Source: Flavobacteriales bacterium UBA6049
GTDB taxonomy: Bacteria > Bacteroidota > Bacteroidia > Flavobacteriales_G > Salibacteraceae
NCBI GenBank assembly: GCA_002429085.1
Contig: DIYR01000163.1
Location: forward strand, 1 to 19,458
Reading direction: 5' to 3'
DNA length: 19,458 nucleotides
Below are positions 9,099 through 16,251 of the stretch, piece by piece. Each line of letters opens with the position of its first letter. The first letter of the stretch is position 1. The translations under genes were made by a program, and so were the position numbers. The notes below the pieces were generated by a model. The model saw only the letters and a program-made list of their open reading frames with translations. It was not told where the DNA came from and did not search any database.

Positions 9099-9124
9099 AA
9101 AATAGACATGTAGCTGTCTATTTT
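9099..9124. promoter_or_regulatory. 26-bp palindrome, probable activator binding site
   Basis: A perfect 10-bp inverted repeat, AAAATAGACA, then 6 bp (TGTAGC), then TGTCTATTTT. A further half-site makes a second overlapping repeat, CTGTC at 9114-9118 with GACAG at 9128-9132. The centre lies about 100 bp upstream of the predicted sigma-54 start of the efflux operon and about 63 bp upstream of the response-regulator ATG. That is the usual distance for an NtrC-type upstream activating site. It is the most symmetric sequence in the divergent gap. Confidence 0.55.
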
Positions 9125-9174
9125 TTTGACAGTTTCAAAAGCGATTCCACCATTCGTTACATTTGAAATTAATC

Positions 9175-10533
9175 ATGAAAACCGGACGATTACTAATAGT
9201 TGATGACAATAAGAGTGCATTGAGTGCTCTCAAACTCATGCTACAACAAGAGTTTAAAGAAATAGTCTGCTTATCAAACCCTAATCAGATTCAAGCAGAA
9301 TTGAATCAACACGATTTTGATGTGACTTTGCTAGACATGAACTTTTCTGCTGGTTTAAATACGGGAAATGAAGGTTTATACTGGTTAAAAGAAATCAAGA
9401 AGTTTAGTCCAACCACAGAAGTAATCATGATCACGGCTTATGGCGATGTAGAATTGGCTGTAAAAGCGCTCAAGCTCGGATCAGTTGATTTTGTGCTAAA
9501 GCCTTGGGATAATGAAAAGCTGCTAGCAACCATTCGTGCCGCGCATAAGTTAAGTCAGTCTCACAAGCAATTGAATGCAAGTAAGCAACGTGAATCGTTT
9601 CTAAAAGGTGAGCTACAAAGAGAACATGAACTAATTAGCAGTTCTGCTGCTATGCAACGTGTTATGCGCTTAGTAGAAAAAGTGGCAACAACTGATGCCA
9701 ATGTGCTAATTACCGGAGAAAATGGTACAGGTAAAGAAGTAATTGCTCAACACATACATAGGCTTTCTCAACGCAATAAAGGGTTACTCATCAATGTAGA
9801 CATGGGAGCGATTCCCGAAAGTCTATTTGAAAGCGAATTATTTGGTCATGAAAAAGGAGCATTTACAGATGCGAAAGAAGCTAAGTCAGGTAAATTTCAG
9901 TTAGCAGATCAAGGAACACTCTTTTTAGACGAAATTGGAAACCTTCCACTTAGTCTTCAAGCTAAAATGTTGGTAGCTCTGCAAAGTAGGGTAGTATATC
10001 CATTGGGATCTGATAAACCTACTCCTGTTGACATCAGGTTAATTACCGCATCTAATGCCAATCTAGAGAGCAGAGTGCAAGAAGGTAGTTTTCGACAAGA
10101 TTTACTTTATCGTTTAAATACCATTAAGGTGGAACTGCCACCATTACGAGAACGTGAAGAGGATATTGAGCTATTGGCGAGTCATTTTTTGCGCATATTC
10201 CAGCAGAAGTACCATAAGCCTAACCTGAAATTAGGAACGCAAGCCATACGCAAGTTGAACAGTTATCATTGGCCTGGGAATGTTCGTGAATTGCGGCATA
10301 CACTAGAAAAAGCGGTGATTTTAGCAGAATCAGATGTGTTAATGCCCTCAGATTTCGATTTAAAAGCGGTGAGTACTCCTATGAATAAAGAGCTGCCATC
10401 ATTAGCTGAAATGGAGAAGGAATTGATCATTAATGCAATGGATCGATACGAAGGCAATTTATCTTTAGTAGCACAGAAACTAGGTGTAACTCGCCAAACC
10501 CTTTACAACAAACTCAAACGCTATGAATTATAG
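9175..10533 (+). CDS. NtrC-family sigma-54-dependent response regulator
   Basis: 452 residues from the ATG at 9175; a TTG at 9163 would add four residues and is less likely. The receiver domain (about 1-125) has the acidic pair in LIVDDN, phospho-acceptor D54 in LLDMNF, T87 and K109. The AAA+ domain (about 150-385) has Walker A GENGTGKE at 181-188, Walker B GTLFLDEIGN at 247-256, arginine-finger region RQDLLYRLN near 307-315, and the sigma-54-contact loop as GAFTDA (228-233) instead of GAFTGA. The C-terminal Fis-type helix-turn-helix is at about 424-449 (GNLSLVAQKLGVTRQTLYNKL). Phosphorylated by its partner kinase, it should form hexamers and open sigma-54 promoters. It overlaps the kinase gene by 11 bp and is divergent from the efflux operon, whose upstream region contains suitable sites, so the efflux genes are the obvious target. 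Confidence 0.95.
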   Translation: MKTGRLLIVDDNKSALSALKLMLQQEFKEIVCLSNPNQIQAELNQHDFDVTLLDMNFSAGLNTGNEGLYWLKEIKKFSPTTEVIMITAYGDVELAVKALKLGSVDFVLKPWDNEKLLATIRAAHKLSQSHKQLNASKQRESFLKGELQREHELISSSAAMQRVMRLVEKVATTDANVLITGENGTGKEVIAQHIHRLSQRNKGLLINVDMGAIPESLFESELFGHEKGAFTDAKEAKSGKFQLADQGTLFLDEIGNLPLSLQAKMLVALQSRVVYPLGSDKPTPVDIRLITASNANLESRVQEGSFRQDLLYRLNTIKVELPPLREREEDIELLASHFLRIFQQKYHKPNLKLGTQAIRKLNSYHWPGNVRELRHTLEKAVILAESDVLMPSDFDLKAVSTPMNKELPSLAEMEKELIINAMDRYEGNLSLVAQKLGVTRQTLYNKLKRYEL

Positions 10534-11866
10534 TAGAAGAGGTGTAGTTTGGCGTTTAGCATTGTTGGTACTCCTCAGTGTTAGTGCCTGTTTAGGCGGT
10601 GTTAATCAACTCTGGGAAATATTGATAGTTTGCAGTATAGCAGTTATTATTCTCAGTTGGAACTTGGCTCATTTTATGACGAGCATACATCGTAAGGTTC
10701 AGCTCTTTTTTGATGGTATACGCTATGAAGATGGAAGCTTACGTTTCTCAGAGAATCAATCTGATCCATACTTGAAAGAGTTACACATTAAGTTGAATGA
10801 AATCAACAATCTACTTGCCGAAATTCGAGTGCGAGAAGCACACAGCGAACAATTTTTTAAAACGTTTATGCAACGTTCTTCTACAGGTTTATTGGCAGTA
10901 GATAAAGAAGGATATGTAGAACTAATAAACGATGCTGCGTTAAGCATGATTGACCTGAAAAACCTCACCCATATCAATCGTTTACAGCAAGATAGACCTG
11001 CCTTATTTGAAGCAATGCTTCAATTAAATCCAGAGCAAAGCACTCACGTTAAACTACTCAAAGAAAATCACCTACAACAGCTTTCTATTAAGCTCGATCA
11101 TATAAGCTTGTTAGATAAAGAATATCGTATCTATTCGATTTACGATATCAAACATGAACTAGAAGAACATGAACTAGATACATGGCAAAAGCTCATTCGC
11201 ATCATGACTCATGAGATTATGAACTCCATTAGTCCAATCAGTTCGTTGAGTCAAACCTTAAACCGCTATTTCGAAAGAGATGGAAAAGCAATAGACGTAA
11301 GAAAACTGCAACAAAGTGATATTGAAAATACCCGAGAAGGATTACTTGTTATAGAGGATAGAGCTAATGGCTTACGCAATTTTGTAGAGAACTACAGAAA
11401 GTTGAGCAAGTTACCACAAGCTCAATTTCAAGAGATTAATCTAGCTGATTGGTTGGCTTCAATTCAATTGTTATTTAAATCGCAAGTAGATGAGCACACT
11501 ATTCAGTTTAGCATCAAGAATACGTACAATAACCCCGTATTCCTAGGAGATGAAAAACTCTTAACCCATGTGCTGTTGAACCTTTTGAATAATGCAGTTC
11601 AATCATTAGAGGGCAGGGACGATAAACAGATAGAGATTATTGTTAAACCAAGCGAAACAAATGGTCTACGCTTAACGGTTAAAGACAATGGCAAAGGCTT
11701 TGGTGCTGAAGAGCAAGACAAACTCTTTCTGCCATTTTATACTTCAAGAGAGAATGGCTCTGGTATTGGCTTAAGCTTATCTCGGCAAATAATGCGTATG
11801 CATAAAGGCAGCATTACAGCTAGTTCAGAGCAGGGAAGAGGTGCAGAGTTTGTTATAGAACTATAG
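10523..11866 (+). CDS. Two-helix sensor histidine kinase, partner of the NtrC-type regulator
   Basis: A 447-residue inner-membrane kinase. Two hydrophobic helices lie at about 11-27 and 32-50 with only a few residues between them (GGVNQLWE), so it has essentially no periplasmic sensor domain and must sense within the membrane, in the cytoplasm or through a partner. A linker and PAS-like domain (about 105-205, TGLLAVDKEGYVELINDAA) precede the phospho-acceptor H230 in IRIMTHEIMNSISP. The ATP-binding domain has an N-box LLNLLNNAVQSL (351-362), G1 DNGKGFG (388-394) and G2 GSGIGLSLSRQI (412-423). The ATG lies inside the end of the response-regulator gene, with an 11-bp overlap that implies translational coupling. 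The arrangement resembles NtrB/ZraS-type pairs and peptide-efflux two-component modules; the signal is unknown. Confidence 0.93.
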   Translation: MNYSRRGVVWRLALLVLLSVSACLGGVNQLWEILIVCSIAVIILSWNLAHFMTSIHRKVQLFFDGIRYEDGSLRFSENQSDPYLKELHIKLNEINNLLAEIRVREAHSEQFFKTFMQRSSTGLLAVDKEGYVELINDAALSMIDLKNLTHINRLQQDRPALFEAMLQLNPEQSTHVKLLKENHLQQLSIKLDHISLLDKEYRIYSIYDIKHELEEHELDTWQKLIRIMTHEIMNSISPISSLSQTLNRYFERDGKAIDVRKLQQSDIENTREGLLVIEDRANGLRNFVENYRKLSKLPQAQFQEINLADWLASIQLLFKSQVDEHTIQFSIKNTYNNPVFLGDEKLLTHVLLNLLNNAVQSLEGRDDKQIEIIVKPSETNGLRLTVKDNGKGFGAEEQDKLFLPFYTSRENGSGIGLSLSRQIMRMHKGSITASSEQGRGAEFVIEL

Positions 11867-11896
11867 ACTGGCGGTCACTCTTTGGGCTTAAATCAC

Positions 11897-11937
11897 AAAA
11901 AAAACACCCGAAAGAACCTTCAAATCCTTCGGGTGTT
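11897..11937 (-). terminator. Intrinsic terminator of the VWA gene (copy 1 of a repeated 3' element)
   Basis: Inverted arms AACACCCGAA (11903-11912) and TTCGGGTGTT (11928-11937) form a perfect 10-bp stem. It extends inward over one mismatch by two more pairs to a 9-nt loop, ACCTTCAAA on the plus strand. On the minus strand the hairpin runs into eight consecutive U residues (A-run 11897-11904), so it terminates the minus-strand VWA gene ending at 11968. The plus strand lacks a U-tract here, so it serves one direction only. About 70 bp around it (11897-11966) recur at 16215-16284. Confidence 0.9.
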
Positions 11938-11967
11938 ACATAGTATGAGAGTAGGGTAGTTGCTTTG

Positions 11968-12603
11968 TTATACTGTAGCAGCTGACACCGGGTTAAGGTG
12001 TAAACGCTCAGAAATTTCGTCAAATAGAGTTGTACACAACATATTGTAGTTTACATCAGATACATAACGCCCACTCGTAGCATCTACAATAGTTTGAGCT
12101 TGGTTGTTCTTATTCAACTCATTGTTTCCAACACTTAATGCAATTGGAATAACGTTACCATTCAATAGGTTATCAATAGCAGTTGTGCTATCGTATGTAA
12201 CGTTTTTGTAGTCTCTTGTAGCATGTCCTGGAGCATCTCCATACCAAGCCAACAAGCGTAAAGAGCCAGGTCTCCAACCAGCTTCTGTGTGATTAATTAA
12301 CGATAGAGGGATTACTTGATCTTCTGGCCAGTCTCCACCACCATAAACACTGAGACCACCTAAAGTAGACAACAATACGTTGATGTCTGTATTGATCTTT
12401 TGATCAAAGCTAAAAGCGTTTGGATCAGTAATATCTCTATATTGACCTAAACCATAGGCTAAATCAACCTCTGGATTATCTCTTAAAAAGGTACTTACTA
12501 CGCCAGATATTTCGTTTTTAACTCCTGTAATTGCGTTACGCATACTTCCTGTAGTGTCAATTAAAAAGTATACGTCTATTAACATTTTTCTTTCTGTGCT
12601 CAT
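11968..12603 (-). CDS. Cytosolic-looking von Willebrand factor A (VWA) domain protein
   Basis: A 211-residue protein that is almost entirely one VWA domain. The metal-binding MIDAS motif is intact: DTTGS at 16-20 (D16, T18, S20) following hydrophobic strand 1 (IDVYFLI), with a later D123 in LAWYGDAPGH. The stretch VYGGGDWPEDQ at 87-97 is typical of integrin-beta-like and alpha-kinase-associated VWA domains (GGGDxPE). There is no signal peptide, membrane helix or sorting tail, so it is either cytoplasmic or released by a non-Sec route. VWA domains bind protein partners through the metal ion. The gene has its own terminator and is divergent from the collar/toxin-like/nuclease operon. A 16-bp motif upstream (12773-12788) recurs upstream of the small-peptide genes. 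It may be a scaffold or adhesion component of this cassette; that role is inference. Confidence 0.85.
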   Translation of the reverse strand: MSTERKMLIDVYFLIDTTGSMRNAITGVKNEISGVVSTFLRDNPEVDLAYGLGQYRDITDPNAFSFDQKINTDINVLLSTLGGLSVYGGGDWPEDQVIPLSLINHTEAGWRPGSLRLLAWYGDAPGHATRDYKNVTYDSTTAIDNLLNGNVIPIALSVGNNELNKNNQAQTIVDATSGRYVSDVNYNMLCTTLFDEISERLHLNPVSAATV

Positions 12604-13226
12604 GGCATTGTTTTTTAGGGTTACTTACTCTGTTTGAAAGGCTTTTCAGTACACGCCTTTGTTGTTAACAAACTAGTAGCTACTAAATCGATCATTATTA
12701 ATGACTACACAAACATCAAATAATCAGACTGTTGCAACTAGGGTAAAAGTGTTTGATTCTATAAAACAGATAAATAGCACTTGTTTGTGAGGAAATATAT
12801 TCGGAAACTCAGGACTACGAATTACTCTTTTCAAGAGAAACAGAATAAAATTGTTTGTCCACTATCTGTCTTGATTTCGATTTAATTTATTCAGCAGTAT
12901 TATCTGCTATTAAGCAGATTTTCAGTACAAAAAATGCTGCATAAGCTTTGAAATGTGAGATATTGCTTAAAATGGATTTAGAATAGCACTACCGCTCAAC
13001 TCTTGGTAAATTTACTCGAGAGCTTACTTAATTTAACTTTTACATGAAGCTAATCACTAATTAGGCCCTAGATGAACTCTCGTTTACATCTTCGATTTAG
13101 TTAAGTGCCTTCAATTGCGAGCCTTTGATTAAGGTAAAAAGCAGCTTTAAGTATGACCAGCATTCTATAGCTATTTGGTTGCAGAATAATCGTGTTTGTC
13201 TTTACAATTACTTAATCCATAATCGA
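12604..13226. other. Long divergent intergenic region of the toxin-like cassette
   Basis: 623 AT-rich bases without a convincing gene separate the VWA gene (-) from the collar-protein operon (+). The region contains AATAGCACTTGTTTGT at 12773-12788, a shorter AATAGCACT at 12982-12990, and half-sites AGCAG/CTGCT/AGCAG at 12893-12917, of which ATCTGCT-ATTA-AGCAGAT (12902-12919) is a perfect 7-bp hairpin. A 29-codon open frame starts at the ATG at 12701 but is weakly supported. An in-frame TTG at 13125 could extend the collar gene. The length suggests complex regulation in both directions, or an undetected small RNA. Confidence 0.5.
12773..12788 (-). promoter_or_regulatory. Shared 16-bp upstream motif, copy 1
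   Basis: AATAGCACTTGTTTGT on the plus strand, so ACAAACAAGTGCTATT in the sense of the VWA gene, about 170 bp upstream of its ATG. The same word with one change (T to C) occurs at 16631-16646 upstream of the two small-peptide genes, in the same orientation relative to them. Looser similarity continues beyond the core (GTGTTT and AT-rich ATA spacing). It does not match the housekeeping TAnnTTTG promoter, so it is either an operator or a promoter for an alternative sigma factor. Confidence 0.45.
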
Positions 13227-13841
13227 ATGAAAAAGACTAATAAAAAAGTGAAAATTACAGCCACAGAAATGGGAAGTGTGCCTATGGGAACTATCGTTGC
13301 ATTTGTCTTGTCAAAGGACAGTATTCCGTATGGCTGGTTACCTTGTGATGGATCTACTATTCCCGATGAATTCTCAGCTTTTAAAGATGCGTTAGGTGGA
13401 CAAGATACCACACCAAATCTGACTGGCAGAGTACCATTAGGATCGGGAGCTCCATCTAACATCACTCAATCTGATGGCTCATCACCAAATTTCCCTGATG
13501 GTACTAGCTGGCCTTTGGCTTATACCGGTGGAGAATGTCAAAATACATTAACGGAAACACAAATGCCTTCTCACCAACACTTTACATGGGGAGAAAGTGG
13601 AGGCGGTAATTCCTCTTTCGGTTTGTCATCAAGTAAAGGGTATAAGGGAAGTGGCGACAGTGATGATAATAATTATCTGTATGGATCATCATTTACAGGT
13701 GGGAATTTAAGCCCTGAAACACTCATTGAAACGAATGACGCAACAATTACAGCTTCTAGCAAAGGAACAACGGCTCCTCACAACAACATGCCTCCATACT
13801 ACACCGTCAATTACATCATTTTCACTGGAATAACTAATTAA
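13227..13841 (+). CDS. Phage-tail-collar domain protein
   Basis: 204 residues from the ATG at 13227; a TTG at 13125 would add 34 residues that do not resemble the family. It has the standard collar (PF07484-type, also known as microcystin-dependent-protein family) layout: GTIVAFVLSKDSIPYGWLPC near 21-40, CDGSTI, then TPNLTGRVPLGSG at 62-74, LTETQMPSHQHFTWG at 108-122, a Gly/Ser-rich tip region about 123-165, and the closing TTAPHNNMPPYYTVNYIIF at 181-199. Free-standing members of this family are receptor-binding-like fibre tips outside phages too. There is no signal peptide, and there are no other phage structural genes in the window. It is the first gene of a tight operon with the pore-former-like gene (11-bp gap, with AGG-rich spacing just before that gene's ATG) and the nuclease. 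Confidence 0.9.
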   Translation: MKKTNKKVKITATEMGSVPMGTIVAFVLSKDSIPYGWLPCDGSTIPDEFSAFKDALGGQDTTPNLTGRVPLGSGAPSNITQSDGSSPNFPDGTSWPLAYTGGECQNTLTETQMPSHQHFTWGESGGGNSSFGLSSSKGYKGSGDSDDNNYLYGSSFTGGNLSPETLIETNDATITASSKGTTAPHNNMPPYYTVNYIIFTGITN

Positions 13842-13852
13842 TACAGGTGGTT

Positions 13853-15466
13853 ATGTTTAAAGAAAAAGACCCATATACATATACTAGATTTTGTAAGCTT
13901 TTTAGCAAAAGTGGAACTTTGATTGGTGAGGCGATTATCGAATATCAGGTTACTTCGTACGATGATATACAAATCGCAGATTTTTCATCTGTTGGCAAAG
14001 CTCAGAACAGGAAATTTATCGTGGTATCTTCTCAGCGTATTACCATCTATAACCCAGAGTCAGACATTCTGGCTCCAACTCCAAATCTAGATGTATACGA
14101 GAATTATCCAGCTATGATTAATTGCTCTATGTCTCCAGTTGAATCGTCTGGAATGAATTACAGGTTACTAGATTATTCACCAAAAACAATCAATACTCAG
14201 GTACAGTCATCAAGCTCAACAGGAGACACAAATGGAGAAACAAATGAAACATCAACTACTCGAACCGAAGGATCGTCTGTTTCGCAAACAAATAGTTACA
14301 GCGCGTCAGTTGGTGTTTCAGGAGATCTTTCTGCAAGTTATCAATATTCGCAAACAGTAAGCAGAGAGCAGTCTATTGCTCAACAAAAAGGATCAGCTAT
14401 AAATGTTGGGTCTAGTTCGTCTCAGGAAGCTTCTATGAGCATTAAAGATTGGGGAGGATATGCGTTAGTAGATCCCGAAGATGCAAGTCCCATATTTATT
14501 TTTGGACAAGAGTACCCTTGGAATGCTATAACGTGTAGAAAATCTACTGAAATCGCATATCCCAACAATACTGATTTGGTTCAAATTGTTGTTCCAAAAA
14601 CCATGTTGTCAAGGCTTTATAATGGAGGTACCTTATATCCTCCAAGCGAACTTTCAATGTTTGGTATAGATTTCATCATGAAAGCAAGTTGGGTAGTAGC
14701 TATTGATAACAATGCCTCAGACGAGATCAACATTAACCATACTCCATATTATTATTTAGGAGCTCACACAGTAAATTCAGATCAAGAAGTTTCCGTTTAC
14801 ATTAGTCAATATCCAATACCTGTAGACATTAAATTAGATGGCGCTGATGCTTCTAGTACAACACTGAATTTGCCACTTTTGGCTTTGGCTCCAGTAGGAG
14901 TAGAGTATAAATCTGCCATTATAGGTTTTATTCCACGAAATTTCATCATTAAACCTATACCCGCTAATGATACAAAATCACCTACTTCGTTTAAAATACT
15001 GTCTTCTACAAACGATTTACTCATCAAGGATACTAGTGACTACGTAAATTGCGGAGAAGGTGCAGGTTTTACTGCTACAGAAACGGCTTTACATGCCAAT
15101 TTCACCGTAGAATGTACCAAGTTGCAGATGACAGCTTATTTTAAAATAATAGATAGTTCAGATGATTATAGACTCTATCTAAAACACTGGAAATCTGATT
15201 CAGTTGGTGTGTTACTTACCTTAGTGATCAATGAAGACAAAGAAAATCCTATTTCGGTATATGTTGACGCGGCTGAAGCAGAGGGAGGAGAACATAACTT
15301 AACCTCTATTATACTTCGTAATCAAAATTTTACGTCAGTAGAATACGATGATCGCCTACAATTAGGACTTAATTCCATTGAGATTTCTATACAGCCCATT
15401 GGTGGAGAATCTAATGCTCAGAACTCTGGTTATGAATTACGGGCTATTTCTATTGAAAAAGAATAG
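13853..15466 (+). CDS. Beta-rich protein with a pore-forming-toxin-like Ser/Thr segment
   Basis: 537 residues from the ATG at 13853; a GTG six bases earlier is the alternative. There is no signal peptide. Residues 1-112 form a beta-rich head. Residues about 113-197 are strikingly Ser/Thr/Gln-rich and alternate polar with small or hydrophobic side chains (NSYSASVGVSGDLSASYQYS near 147-166), the composition of membrane-inserting hairpins in aerolysin- and leukocidin-like toxins. This is followed by MSIKDWGGYALV (195-206) and FGQEYPWNAI (217-226), and a beta-rich C-terminal half (about 400-537) that looks like a carbohydrate-binding or jelly-roll module. From memory, proteins with an xSIKDW...GQEYPW core occur in fungi and some bacteria as leukocidin-like toxins, but I could not verify that. 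Its position between a receptor-tip-like protein and a nuclease supports a toxin role. A structural or adhesin role is the main alternative. Confidence 0.75.
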   Translation: MFKEKDPYTYTRFCKLFSKSGTLIGEAIIEYQVTSYDDIQIADFSSVGKAQNRKFIVVSSQRITIYNPESDILAPTPNLDVYENYPAMINCSMSPVESSGMNYRLLDYSPKTINTQVQSSSSTGDTNGETNETSTTRTEGSSVSQTNSYSASVGVSGDLSASYQYSQTVSREQSIAQQKGSAINVGSSSSQEASMSIKDWGGYALVDPEDASPIFIFGQEYPWNAITCRKSTEIAYPNNTDLVQIVVPKTMLSRLYNGGTLYPPSELSMFGIDFIMKASWVVAIDNNASDEININHTPYYYLGAHTVNSDQEVSVYISQYPIPVDIKLDGADASSTTLNLPLLALAPVGVEYKSAIIGFIPRNFIIKPIPANDTKSPTSFKILSSTNDLLIKDTSDYVNCGEGAGFTATETALHANFTVECTKLQMTAYFKIIDSSDDYRLYLKHWKSDSVGVLLTLVINEDKENPISVYVDAAEAEGGEHNLTSIILRNQNFTSVEYDDRLQLGLNSIEISIQPIGGESNAQNSGYELRAISIEKE

Positions 15467-15473
15467 CTGAATT

Positions 15474-16148
15474 ATGGTACAGACTAGAAGCATGAACCAA
15501 AAGAAACGGGCAAAGAAGAGTAGCCAAGTAAAAAATACATCAAAAGAAGAAACATTAATACAACAGCCTCTCCGGCCCCAGAGAAAAGCTGCGCAAAAAG
15601 CCACACGAAAATTAACTAAGAATCGTAGCTTATATTTTGAATTAGGTAGAACTCCACCTCTCACAAAAACAGGAGAAAAAGCAGATTCTTCATCTCTTGC
15701 TAGAGCTAGATGGTACAAAAAAAGTGATAAGAAACGTGATAAAACAACCTTCGAAGATTGGAAAAAAGGAAGAGAAGCACATCATCTTATCCCAAGTGAA
15801 GCTTTCAGGGTTTATGAATTCCCCAAAGGCTTCATCAATAGTCCTGAAAATGGAATGATGCTTCCATCAGGAAGAACAGCCACACATGATCTAAGGAACA
15901 GTAGTTTAGACAAAACTAAAGTAGCTCATGTAAGAAAAACAAATCACAGTGAATACAATAAAAACATGATGAAATACCTCCACGACAAGTATGGGGGAAA
16001 CACAAAAATCTCTTTAGAGGATGCAAATTACATGGCGAAAACGTTAAGATCTGCTCACAGAAATAGAGTAGTAGAAGTAGGAGTAGAAGTATACAAATAT
16101 GTTGACGATATTAACCCTTATGAATTATTTAGAACCCTGAAAAAATAG
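15474..16148 (+). CDS. Stand-alone AHH-type HNH/EndoVII-superfamily nuclease
   Basis: A 224-residue protein whose C-terminal half matches the AHH nuclease family (HNH/Endonuclease VII fold, common as polymorphic-toxin tips): EAHHLIPSEAF at 101-111 with H103 and H104, then INSPENGMMLPSGR at 121-134, H138, and HVRKTNHSEYNKNM at 152-165. H103/H104 plus H152/H158 would bind metal and catalyse cleavage. Residues 1-95 are highly basic (KKRAKK, KAAQKATRK, KKSDKKRDK), suiting nucleic-acid binding or electrostatic packaging. There is no signal peptide, RHS repeat, PAAR or other delivery domain, and no immunity gene follows on the same strand. It is last in the operon, 7 bp after the pore-former-like gene. 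A nucleic-acid-degrading effector is likely, but the target (DNA or RNA, bacterial or eukaryotic) is unknown. Confidence 0.85.
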   Translation: MVQTRSMNQKKRAKKSSQVKNTSKEETLIQQPLRPQRKAAQKATRKLTKNRSLYFELGRTPPLTKTGEKADSSSLARARWYKKSDKKRDKTTFEDWKKGREAHHLIPSEAFRVYEFPKGFINSPENGMMLPSGRTATHDLRNSSLDKTKVAHVRKTNHSEYNKNMMKYLHDKYGGNTKISLEDANYMAKTLRSAHRNRVVEVGVEVYKYVDDINPYELFRTLKK

Positions 16149-16214
16149 ACCTAGTCTGTGAAATTCTCCATTTCGCCTATTTCAGTTACATCATTGAATA
16201 ATGTATAATCATAG

Positions 16215-16251
16215 AAAAAAAACACCCAAAGGAACCTTCAAATCCTTTGGG
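16215..16251 (-). terminator. Intrinsic terminator of the small-peptide genes (copy 2 of the repeated 3' element)
   Basis: CCCAAAGGA (16225-16233) and TCCTTTGGG (16243-16251) form a perfect 9-bp stem around the loop ACCTTCAAA, identical to the loop of the copy at 11897-11937. On the minus strand it is followed by UGU and then a U-run (A-run 16215-16222). The stem bases differ from copy 1 at paired positions (G-C changed to A-T, and a mismatch repaired to a pair), so folding is conserved while sequence drifts. It ends the minus-strand transcript of the peptide genes at 16303-16599. Confidence 0.9.

Noticed and set aside
9158..9165. TACATTTG, a match to the Bacteroidota -7 box, before the response regulator
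   Set aside because: The only upstream TTG is about 29 bp away, too far for a -33 box, and the start point would leave almost no leader.
12701..12790. A 29-codon plus-strand frame (MTTQTSNNQTVATR...) overlapping the shared 16-bp motif
   Set aside because: It is shorter than the other small genes, has no terminator after it, and its last codons are simply the regulatory motif. Its Thr/Gln/Asn-rich start is reminiscent of the small peptides, but that is not enough to call a gene.
15437..15718. A 93-codon minus-strand frame rich in Phe and Leu across the nuclease start
   Set aside because: The hydrophobic character comes from the complement of Lys codons in the basic nuclease N-terminus. It overlaps two real genes and has no support as an immunity gene.
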